Below, piece by piece: positions 19,269 to 25,369 of a stretch of 64,000 nucleotides of DNA. Position 1 is the stretch's first letter, and each line of letters begins with the position of its first letter. A model generated the notes under the pieces. That model saw only the letters and a list, made by a program, of their open reading frames with translations. It made no database searches and had not been told where the DNA came from. A program made the position numbers and the translations under genes. The DNA is taken from NCBI RefSeq assembly GCF_001262605.1, contig NZ_LGTC01000001.1, forward strand, positions 6,274,001-6,338,000, given 5' to 3'. The stretch comes from Pseudobacteroides cellulosolvens ATCC 35603 = DSM 2933. Lineage in GTDB: Bacteria; Bacillota; Clostridia; Acetivibrionales; DSM-2933.

Positions 19269-19362
19269 ATTTCGAGGTGCTTGAAAGACTACATTGGTAT
19301 AATTTGGTTCGAATCCGAAAACACCGCAAGGTGTAAATGTCTTTCGCAAAATTCCTTGAAAT
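19269..19362 (+). ncRNA. Structured RNA E2 with T-arm/acceptor minihelix (tRNA-mimic family)
   Basis: Terminal stem ATTTCGAGG/CCTTGAAAT (nine pairs, one G-T), TGCTT, second stem GAAAGAC/GTCTTTC (19283-19289 with 19339-19345), then TACATT. The insert contains a T arm (TTTGG-TTCGAAT-CCGAA, 19303-19319) followed by ACACC-GCAA-GGTGT (19321-19334): the two acceptor strands in permuted order, 3' strand first, closed by a GNRA tetraloop. No D arm or anticodon arm. Sits between tRNA-Ile and tRNA-Glu. Confidence 0.75.
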
Positions 19363-19367
19363 TTTAT

Positions 19368-19442
19368 GGCGGGTTATTCTAATGGTTAGGAAATGGGGCT
19401 TTCAACCTCATAACAGGGGTTCAATTCCCCTACCCGTCACCA
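19368..19442 (+). tRNA. tRNA-Glu (TTC)
   Basis: Acceptor GGCGGGT/ACCCGTC, anticodon loop CTTTCAA, T arm AGGGG/CCCCT with loop TTCAATT, discriminator A. The bases CCA follow the discriminator (19440-19442), the only member of the array where CCA is present in the DNA. Confidence 0.92.
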
Positions 19443-19448
19443 AGTCAT

Positions 19449-19520
19449 TGTCGGGTAATGTTAATGGTAGCATGGCTGACTGTTAATCAGTAAGTGAGGG
19501 TTCGAGTCCCTCCCTGACAG
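19449..19520 (+). tRNA. tRNA-Asn (GTT)
   Basis: Acceptor TGTCGGG/CCTGACA, anticodon stem GCTGA/TCAGT with loop CTGTTAA, T arm GAGGG/CCCTC with loop TTCGAGT, discriminator G. The D stem is weak. A CTAAAT spacer follows, as after tRNA-Arg. Confidence 0.92.
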
Positions 19521-19526
19521 CTAAAT

Positions 19527-19598
19527 GTGCTTGTGATGTAAAGGATAACATGATGGTCTACGAAACCATTCATATTGGTTCGATTCCAGTCAAGCACG
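19527..19598 (+). tRNA. tRNA-Arg (ACG)
   Basis: Acceptor GTGCTTG/CAAGCAC, D arm ATGT/ACAT, anticodon stem ATGGT/ACCAT with loop CTACGAA, T loop TTCGATT, discriminator G. Confidence 0.9.
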
Positions 19599-19604
19599 CT
19601 AAAT

Positions 19605-19693
19605 GTGGAAGGTTGTCCGAGTTGGTTTAAGGTAGTTGTTTGCTAAACAACCGGGTAATATGCCCCACAGGTTCGAATCCCTCTGGCTCCACT
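19605..19693 (+). tRNA. tRNA-Ser (GCT), possibly degenerate
   Basis: Anticodon stem GTTGT/ACAAC with loop TTGCTAA reads GCT, and a long variable arm (CGGG-TAATAT-GCCCC) marks tRNA-Ser. The T stem around TTCGAAT pairs poorly (a C-C mismatch and one extra base) and the acceptor pairs securely for only five base pairs (GTGGA/TCCAC). It may be decaying or itself a tRNA-like RNA. Confidence 0.7.
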
Positions 19694-19696
19694 AAA

Positions 19697-19802
19697 GATA
19701 ATGAACTTAAATGAAATCAGGTACAATATGGTTACCAGTAGAGCCATGAGGAGTATAAAATCAATTGATTTTATAAAACTGTACAATTTAAAGTTCATTA
19801 TC
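19697..19802 (+). ncRNA. Possible structured RNA with a long terminal stem
   Basis: GATAATGAACTTAAAT (from 19697) pairs with ATTTAAAGTTCATTATC (to 19802) over 16 base pairs with one bulge. Inside are GTAC/GTAC, ATGG...CCAT and the palindrome TATAAAATCAATTGATTTTA. It lacks the GAGGTG/AGACTACATT frame of the E family. It lies between tRNA-Ser and E3 without an open frame, so it is likely an RNA element; identity unknown. Confidence 0.5.
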
Positions 19803-19830
19803 TCAACAATAAAAGTGTAAACAGACTTTA

Positions 19831-19958
19831 CCTGAGGTGCTGGAAAGACTACATTGGATGATAACCACGATGTCGTAAGTTCGAATCTTGCCAAATCAGA
19901 AATGATTTGTAGCTCAGTTGGTAGAGCACGAAAAAGTGTCTTTCAATTTTTCCTCAGG
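19831..19958 (+). ncRNA. Structured RNA E3 carrying a circularly permuted tRNA-Ile (GAT)
   Basis: Terminal stem CCTGAGG/CCTCAGG (seven pairs), TGCTG, second stem GAAAGAC/GTCTTTC (19843-19849 with 19938-19944). The insert holds the 3' part of a tRNA first (19855-19898: TGG, loop ATGATAA with anticodon GAT, CCACG, variable loop ATGTC, T arm GTAAG-TTCGAAT-CTTGC, acceptor strand CAAATCA). Then comes GAAA (19899-19902) and then the 5' part (19903-19930: acceptor TGATTTG, TA, D arm GCTC/GAGC with GG, A, CG). All tRNA helices form in the permuted order. The acceptor stem is closed by a GNRA tetraloop, so no aminoacylatable 3' end exists in the precursor. Confidence 0.85.
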
Positions 19959-20087
19959 CAAATATCTTGCTACATATAGATGGGAAAACATAGAAACAGT
20001 TTTATAAAATGATTGAAAAGCTTAGATTAGAACATTTTAATGGACTTTTATAAACACTACAGTTTAGTATCTTTTAAGATTATAAAT

Positions 20088-20218
20088 TTCGAGGTGTTAG
20101 AAAGACTACATTCCAAGCTAATGAGCGCAGGTTCAATTCCTGCTCAACCCACTAAATGGGTTGGTAGCTCAGTGGATAGAGCAATTAGAAAAAATAGTCT
20201 TTTGACTTCTTCCTCGAA
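20088..20218 (+). ncRNA. Structured RNA E4 carrying a circularly permuted tRNA-Trp-like (CCA)
   Basis: Terminal stem TTCGAGG/CCTCGAA, TGTTA, second stem GAAAGAC/GTCTTTT (20100-20106 with 20197-20203), TACATT. The 3' tRNA half comes first (20113-20151: CCAAG, CTAAT, GAGC, T arm GCAGG-TTCAATT-CCTGC, acceptor strand TCAACCC, A). The 5' half follows (20158-20188: GGGTTGG, TA, D arm GCTC/GAGC, A, ATTAG). ATTAG pairs with CTAAT, placing the transcript ends at the anticodon loop; the loop reads as CCA. The halves are joined by a short CTAAA-type linker like the spacers between the array tRNAs. Confidence 0.82.
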
Positions 20219-20222
20219 TCAT

Positions 20223-20297
20223 GTTGGCGGTAACTCAAATGGAAAGAGTGCTAGATTGTGACTCTGGTGGTTGTGGGTTCGAGTCCCATCCGTCAGC
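20223..20297 (+). tRNA. tRNA-His (GTG)
   Basis: Eight-base-pair acceptor including the diagnostic G-1:C73 pair (GTTGGCGG with CCGTCAGC), anticodon stem CTAGA/TCTGG with loop TTGTGAC, T arm GTGGG/CCCAT with loop TTCGAGT. Only four bases after E4, so co-transcribed with it. Confidence 0.92.
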
Positions 20298-20310
20298 CTA
20301 GGAAGTTTTA

Positions 20311-20400
20311 AGGAAAGATTGAATAATTACTTCCACTTTTGAGAGAGTGTTAAGTGAACACAAAAGCGAAAATGTTAGTGGAAGTTATTCTTTCAATCCT
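20311..20400 (+). ncRNA. Large hairpin between tRNA-His and the EF-Ts gene
   Basis: ACTTCCAC and GTGGAAGT pair, extended irregularly by AATAA/TTATT and by AGGAAAGATTG versus CAATCCT. The interior has GTGTT-AAGTG-AACAC. No clean T tract follows, so it is not an ordinary terminator. It may mark the 3' end of the tRNA transcript or be another structured RNA. Confidence 0.45.
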
Positions 20401-20445
20401 AAATAATAATGCTATTTGCAAAGAAGAAAGGTGGATTAAAGTAAA

Positions 20446-21117
20446 ATGATTACGACAGAGATGGTAAAGCAGTTAAGAGAAACTACAGGTGCTGGAATTA
20501 TGGAGTGTAAGAACACATTATCAAGGTTAGGTGGAGATTTTGAGAAAGCGAAAACAGAGCTTAAAGAAAAATCAGAAATGAAAATCGAAACCAAAGCTGG
20601 AAGAATAACTTCTGAGGGCATTGTTGATTCTTATATTCATGGTAATGGCAGAATTGGAGTTCTCGTGGAAGTTAATATTGAAACAGACTTCGCTGCTATG
20701 AATACTGAGTTCAAGTCTCTGGTAAAGGACCTTGGAATGCAGATAGCAGCATCAAATCCTCAATATATCAGGAGAGAGGAAATCCCGTCAATGGTTATTG
20801 ACACAGTTAGGGAGGACTTTAGAAATCAAGCTGTTTTAACAGGTAAACCAGAAAAGCTAATTGATAAGATTATTGAAGGACAACTGGAGAAGTATTACAA
20901 ACAAATTTGTCTCATGGAGCAAACCTTCATAAAAGATAATGAAAAGACAGTGCAGGATATTGTTAATGAAAAAATTATGTTGATTGGGGAAAACATCACA
21001 GTTAGAAGATTTGTCAGATATGAAATGGGTGAAGGACTTGTGAAGAAAGATGAAAATTTTTCTCAAGAAGTGCTTAAGCAAATTGGTAATAAAGTAAATT
21101 GTTTACTGACAGAATAA
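20446..21117 (+). CDS. tsf: Translation elongation factor Ts paralogue
   Basis: The 223-residue EF-Ts has the N-terminal UBA-like domain with the RETTGAGIMECK motif (11-22) and the TDF motif (TDFAAMN, 80-86; typical proteins have TDFVARN). EF-Ts exchanges GDP for GTP on EF-Tu. The usual tsf gene follows rpsB; here it stands alone after a tRNA array and before a Ro60 gene, so it is probably a second, specialised copy. Length is normal for Clostridia. The ribosome site is AAAGGTGG before ATG 20446. The altered VARN to AAMN suggests divergence in the EF-Tu contact. Confidence 0.9.
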   Translation: MITTEMVKQLRETTGAGIMECKNTLSRLGGDFEKAKTELKEKSEMKIETKAGRITSEGIVDSYIHGNGRIGVLVEVNIETDFAAMNTEFKSLVKDLGMQIAASNPQYIRREEIPSMVIDTVREDFRNQAVLTGKPEKLIDKIIEGQLEKYYKQICLMEQTFIKDNEKTVQDIVNEKIMLIGENITVRRFVRYEMGEGLVKKDENFSQEVLKQIGNKVNCLLTE

Positions 21118-21145
21118 CTCAACTTTTGTCTATAGAAACAATAAA

Positions 21146-21223
21146 TTTGAGGTGCATGGAAGACTACATTAGACTGTTAATCTAATTCCGCGATCGGAAA
21201 GAGTCTTCCCCAAATTCCTCAAA
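21146..21223 (+). ncRNA. Structured RNA E5 with Asn-type anticodon hairpin and acceptor-like hairpin
   Basis: Terminal stem TTTGAGG/CCTCAAA (21146-21152 with 21217-21223), TGCAT, second stem GGAAGAC/GTCTTCC, TACATT. The insert has the hairpin ATTAGA-CTGTTAA-TCTAAT, whose loop is the canonical tRNA-Asn anticodon loop (GTT at 21176-21178). A short hairpin TTCCG-CGAT-CGGAA follows at the place where other members carry the closed acceptor stem. It lies about 120 bases before the Ro60 gene. Confidence 0.75.
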
Positions 21224-21340
21224 AATAATACTGAACAAAATGAGAAAACAAGTATATTCGAATCGTTATAAAACCTATTAAATATAGGGTTATGACATTG
21301 AGAATTAAAGTTTTCTAATATCAAATAAGAAGGTGAAAAA

Positions 21341-22918
21341 ATGTTTAAAGGTTTGAAAGGTTTTATAAAAGTAAATGAAAATGTAACTTTTGAAGGCGGT
21401 AAAGCCTATGATTTAAGCTTTAGAGAGACAGTTGCAGAAATGTTTTCTTTAGGTTTGGTTAAAGGTAACTTCTATCAGAAGGATGAAGATGTTATAAAAA
21501 ATACAATGGATATAATGAAGAAGGCTTTGACTGAATGCCCTGAATGGGCTACTAAAGCTGCTATATATGGTCAGGAATTCAACAGTTTGAAGCTGGTTCC
21601 TACTATTTGGTTGGTTTATCTATCCACTTTAAAGGATAAAACCCTTTTTAACAAGGCGTTTTCAAGGATCATAACAAATCCAAAAATGTTGTATGACTTT
21701 TTGGAATTAACAAGAAAAGGTGGAATCCGTCAGGGTATGGGTAGAAGCGTTAAGAGAGCTGTTAACTTCTGGTTAAATGAGAAACTTAACGATTACCATG
21801 CAACAAGATATAAATCCAAACTTGAAGATGTGATAAAAGTTGCACGTCCTATAGCTGTTGAGAGAGTACAGCCTTACATGGATTATATAATCAACGACAA
21901 CGAGGAAGCTTTTGAAAGAGCAAAAGCGTTGAAAGATGTTATAATTAATTTGAATAAAGGTATTGTTGATGCGGACACTGTTGAAAAAGTAAGTAAGTAT
22001 AACTTGCAGCTTGAAGAAATCAAGCATGCATTTGGCAATTTGACTGCTGCTCAAAAGCAGATGATATTTGAGTTTATGGTATCTGGCTTAAAATACAATG
22101 CGTTGACTTCAAACCTTGTAACATTGGAAAGAGCGTTTGCAACTGAAACAAGAGTGGTCAAAAAAGTTACTGAACACGGTGTTTTTGATCAGGTAGAAGT
22201 CATAAAAAGCAATGTTCCTAAGGAATTGGTGAAAGTGGTTGCTGATAAGCTTTCAGATTATGAAGCATACAGAAAATCAAGAATGTTGCCTTTTGGACTG
22301 ATGACTGCAAATGCCATGACAAAGACAAAAGAATGGAATGATGCCATAAACAAAGTACTGCTATTGAGTGGCAAAGGTGTATTCAATGTGCCTTCAAATG
22401 TTGGTGTGCGAATAGGTGTGGACACATCAGGTTCTATGGGTACAATTGTGACTACCAGCTTGTCTGCAGTAAACATTGCATCATTGTTTGGCGCCATGGT
22501 ATACATGAGTATCCAGAATTCAAATGTTTATGCGACTGCTACTTTCACAAAAAAGGTTGCGGTTTCGAAGAATGTAAACTTGTTCGAAAACGCAAAATTG
22601 ATTGAAAAAACAGATGTAGGTTATGGCACAGTGTTTGAGCCTTTATTGGATAATTATCAGGGCGAAAAGTACATTGTTTTGATATCCGACGGTCAGCAGT
22701 CAGACAATCTGGAATCAAAATGGGCGAAACTTGCAAACAAGCCTAAAGGTGCAAAACTTATAATATGGCACCTGGTGGGTTACAACAACAAAATTTCCAA
22801 CAGAGATGATGTTGTTTACTTGAAAGGTTACAGTGACAGATTGCTTGGTGTTTTGAAAAACATAATGGAAGATAAGGCAGGTCAGTTGGAAAGTATCAAA
22901 GCAATTGAAATATTATGA
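21341..22918 (+). CDS. Ro60-like TROVE/vWA RNA-binding protein
   Basis: The 525-residue protein has an N-terminal HEAT-like TROVE ring (about 1-340; the signature helix reads LTRKGGIRQGMGRSVKRAV) and a C-terminal von Willebrand A domain with an intact MIDAS site (DTSGSM at about 361-366, SDGQQSD later). Ro60 orthologues (Rsr) bind Y RNAs and misfolded RNAs and in bacteria act with nucleases in RNA decay and rRNA maturation. Start ATG 21341 follows AAGGTGA. The five tRNA-mimic RNAs upstream and the RNA ligase 31 bases downstream fit the family's usual neighbourhood. The family is certain; its RNA ligands here are inferred. Confidence 0.93.
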   Translation: MFKGLKGFIKVNENVTFEGGKAYDLSFRETVAEMFSLGLVKGNFYQKDEDVIKNTMDIMKKALTECPEWATKAAIYGQEFNSLKLVPTIWLVYLSTLKDKTLFNKAFSRIITNPKMLYDFLELTRKGGIRQGMGRSVKRAVNFWLNEKLNDYHATRYKSKLEDVIKVARPIAVERVQPYMDYIINDNEEAFERAKALKDVIINLNKGIVDADTVEKVSKYNLQLEEIKHAFGNLTAAQKQMIFEFMVSGLKYNALTSNLVTLERAFATETRVVKKVTEHGVFDQVEVIKSNVPKELVKVVADKLSDYEAYRKSRMLPFGLMTANAMTKTKEWNDAINKVLLLSGKGVFNVPSNVGVRIGVDTSGSMGTIVTTSLSAVNIASLFGAMVYMSIQNSNVYATATFTKKVAVSKNVNLFENAKLIEKTDVGYGTVFEPLLDNYQGEKYIVLISDGQQSDNLESKWAKLANKPKGAKLIIWHLVGYNNKISNRDDVVYLKGYSDRLLGVLKNIMEDKAGQLESIKAIEIL

Positions 22919-22949
22919 ATGATGTTTAAAAAGAGATTGGGTGAATTTA

Positions 22950-23615
22950 ATGTTTAGAAAATATCCGGAAATGAAGACGTTATTTAAATTAATACCATCT
23001 GATAAAAAGGGAAGAAAATGGGATGCAACCTCTGGAGAAATTTTGCCGGAGACTGCTCCCCTCCATTTTTTACCCTTGGAAGATTTGGTATTTACAGAAA
23101 AAATAGATGGGACCAATATGGGAATAAGAATATCTGACGGTGTTGTGACACACATTCAGAAAAGAGAGCACATCTGTAGCAGAGAAGATAATAGTGACAT
23201 GTTCTATTTTGAAGTTGGGGATGAAATCTCGAGAAAAATTGAAAACAAAGGTATTGAACAGTTAAAAGACGTAATTATATATGGAGAACTTTGTGGACCC
23301 AAAATTCAAAAGGGTGGAAACTATTTTGAAGATAGAAAATTTATTGTATTTGATATTTTTGATGTAAATACTGATAGGTTTTTTACCTGGGATGCAGTAA
23401 CTCATTTTGCAAATGAACTGGAACTTGATTCGGTACCTGAAGTTACATATGATAAACCAGATTTGAAGGTTGAGAATGTAAAGGAATTTATACTTGCTCA
23501 AAAGTCAGTATATAACAAGGAATTTGGGGCAGAGGGTGTTGTTATAAGACATAGAAAAGATACTTTGCCACACAGAAGATGGATGGCAAAGATTAGAAAG
23601 AAAGATTTTAAATAA
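22950..23615 (+). CDS. Small RNA ligase (nucleotidyltransferase superfamily)
   Basis: The 221-residue protein has motif I TEKIDGTN (nucleotidyl-accepting Lys51), motif III around FIVFDIFDV, motif IV EGVVIRH and the motif V lysine in WMAKIRKKDF: the adenylation signature of RNA ligases of the PF09414 kind. Start ATG 22950 (MFRKYP, the usual family N-terminus) is preferred over GTG 22941. It follows the Ro60 gene by 31 bases and is probably in the same transcript. RNA ligases near Ro60 suggest repair or processing of cleaved tRNA or Y RNA; this is inference. A perfect hairpin starts at the stop codon. Confidence 0.9.
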   Translation: MFRKYPEMKTLFKLIPSDKKGRKWDATSGEILPETAPLHFLPLEDLVFTEKIDGTNMGIRISDGVVTHIQKREHICSREDNSDMFYFEVGDEISRKIENKGIEQLKDVIIYGELCGPKIQKGGNYFEDRKFIVFDIFDVNTDRFFTWDAVTHFANELELDSVPEVTYDKPDLKVENVKEFILAQKSVYNKEFGAEGVVIRHRKDTLPHRRWMAKIRKKDFK

Positions 23616-23658
23616 TTCCTCAAAAAGTTTGTTTGAAAAACAAACTTTTTGAGGAATT
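23614..23658 (+). terminator. Perfect 21-bp palindromic hairpin after the RNA ligase
   Basis: AATTCCTCAAAAAGTTTGTTT pairs perfectly with its reverse complement across a GAA loop. The second arm contains CTTTTT but no T tract follows, so termination is plausible rather than certain. It lies in the 114-base segment absent from the inverted copy at 10.3 kb. Confidence 0.55.
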
Positions 23659-23721
23659 AAACCTTGTAAGTCTTGCTGCGACGACCAGCAAAGCTTTGAT
23701 GCTTGGCAGCAGCATGGGAAG

Positions 23722-23963
23722 CTAAACTATTCCAGCAATGTGGAAGAAAAGGAATTTGATGGAGTCTCTACGCTTTCGACATTTTCGTAAGTGGTTTACT
23801 TGGTCTTTCATCTCCTTAGCACTCACTTGACAGCTGATGCTGCCTTTTCCTTAACGCTCAATACCATAGCTTTTGTCTACAGCACCTTAAGGTAGTTTGA
23901 AATCTTCACCTGTATGGCGATTTCGGCGGGCCCACCGCCATCATTTGCATAGCATAGCTATCT
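23722..23963 (-). pseudogene. Transposase C-terminal remnant
   Basis: The minus-strand reading KCRKRRDSIKFLFFHIAGIV resembles the end of an IS1380/IS4-type DDE transposase, where a basic stretch precedes a hydrophobic helix. Several stops interrupt the upstream sequence in the same frame. The fragment also supplies the end of the inverted duplication near 10.28 kb. Confidence 0.35.
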
Positions 23964-24712
23964 TTATGCAACCCTTCGGGTCGCTTCTTTTCGCCTTCGT
24001 GGCACACAATCATCCGCATATCGACAGAATTTCAACCCTCTTTTTGTAAGTTCCTTATCCAGCTCGTCCAGCATGATGTTACTCAAAAGCGGCGACAAAT
24101 TGCCACCTTGCGGTGTCCCTTCTTCTGTATCCATGACCACACCATTTACAATGACTCCAGATCGCAAGTATTTTCTTATTAGGGATAGTACTCTTCCATC
24201 CTTTATCTTCCTAGATAAAAGTCTCATCAATTTGTCATGGTTAACCGTATCAAAGTATTTCGCAAGGTCAATATCTACAGCCCATTTATAGCCTGCATCT
24301 ATGTACTCCTTGCATTTCTTTATAGCTTGGTGTACATTCCTGCTTGGTCTAAATCCATAGCTTGTTGTATCACTCTATCAAGTACTGTTGGTATTCCCAA
24401 TAACCTTATTCACCCATCCGGCTTAGGTATCTCTACCCTTCTGACAGGTTTGGGACTATATGTCCCTTCCATAATATCTTTCCTGATTTGGTCACCATTT
24501 TCTTCTAGAAACGTTTGAAGTTCATCAACCGTCATTCTATCAATTCCATGTTTACCTTTATTCCCCTTGACCCTTATATATGCTCTATTCATATTGCTCC
24601 GGTCAAGAATTTCCTCAAGTAGATTTATGGTGTATCTTTTTCCATCGTTTGATTCCTCTTCTGACGTGGAGAAAATATTAAACATCCTATTGTTCAGCCC
24701 TTTCCTTACCAT
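23964..24712 (-). pseudogene. ltrA: Group II intron reverse transcriptase/maturase (broken)
   Basis: It starts at ATG 24712 with the RT-0 region (YTINLLEEILDRSNMNRAY, VKGNKGKHGID), followed by an in-frame TGA after IPKPDG. Sequence continues as IRLLGIPTVLDRVIQQA, then a deletion with frameshift removes about 20 residues. It resumes as YGFRPSRNVHQAIKKCKEY through GTPQGGNLSPLLSN and the catalytic RYADD. Homology ends right after YADDC; the thumb, maturase and any endonuclease parts are missing. Inactive. Confidence 0.9.
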
Positions 24713-25077
24713 TCATGACTGGCTTGGTACTATGACCTCTGCTGACTTCTCATGACAAATCTTATTTCAACCGTGCTTCAAAATTCATTTCCACACGTCC
24801 ATGAGATCTCCCCAGGTAAGAACGTTCTCTTTCACTCCATATATCTGCTGCATTTACACCGCCTGTTTCGGATAGTTTTGGGCTTTGTTTTGTTTTGCAA
24901 ACTTACCCAACAGACATATGCCTTATATGCAGTTTCTGTTCGTCAGACCAGAGCTTTGCCTCCAGCTTCTTTCAGATTCCACCTCACGATGGACACCCTT
25001 ACTCTTGGCTAATAGTTGGCACTATCAACCCCCATATCGGACTTTCACCGACGAGAGAACGCCCATGCTGGGCACAC
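24001..25077 (-). mobile_element. Truncated group IIC intron (5' part) behind a terminator
   Basis: The minus strand begins GTGTGCCCAGCATGGGCG at 25077 and carries the class C domain I landmarks (GGTGAAAGTCC, AAGGGTGTCC, GGAATCTGAA). It immediately follows a hairpin plus six T residues, the target preference of bacterial class C introns. Domains II-VI are lost. The match to class C intron RNA is by eye. Confidence 0.85.
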
Positions 25078-25113
25078 AAAAAAGCGAACACTCAGGATAA
25101 ACCTGAGTGTTCG
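25078..25113 (-). terminator. Terminator hairpin used as intron target
   Basis: On the minus strand CGAACACTCAGG pairs with CCTGAGTGTTCG (12 base pairs, five-base loop) and is followed by GCTTTTTT. The intron starts at the very next base. The 256 bases from here to the peptidase gene hold its promoter and no recognised gene. Confidence 0.9.
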
Positions 25114-25369
25114 ACTTCGATTAAATGTGGTGAGAAAAGGAATAACGGCCATCTGCAATGCTGTTGGAATATCCCAATCAACAGCTTATTGATATAAACA
25201 TATACATACTATAAATCAGGACGTCTGTCATTATTTTAAAAAAAACAAATTTAGCAAAAACAGATAACTAACAGCAACTTTTGACTTGCCGAATCTCTTG
25301 CATAGTGGTATAATTTGGTACTATATAATTTATTTATATAACAAAAAACTAATTCGAAGGAGTGTTTAC

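Noticed and set aside
19831..20218. Annotating E3 and E4 as ordinary functional tRNA genes
   Set aside because: The halves are in reversed order, and in E3 the acceptor ends are joined by a stable GAAA loop with no processing signal; they sit inside a conserved non-tRNA scaffold. Mimic RNA is the more economical reading.
18828..21223. The repeated GAGGTG...CCTC elements as a CRISPR array or as simple terminators
   Set aside because: Spacing is irregular, the inserts are structured tRNA parts and not unique spacers, no cas genes are present, and no T tracts follow the stems.
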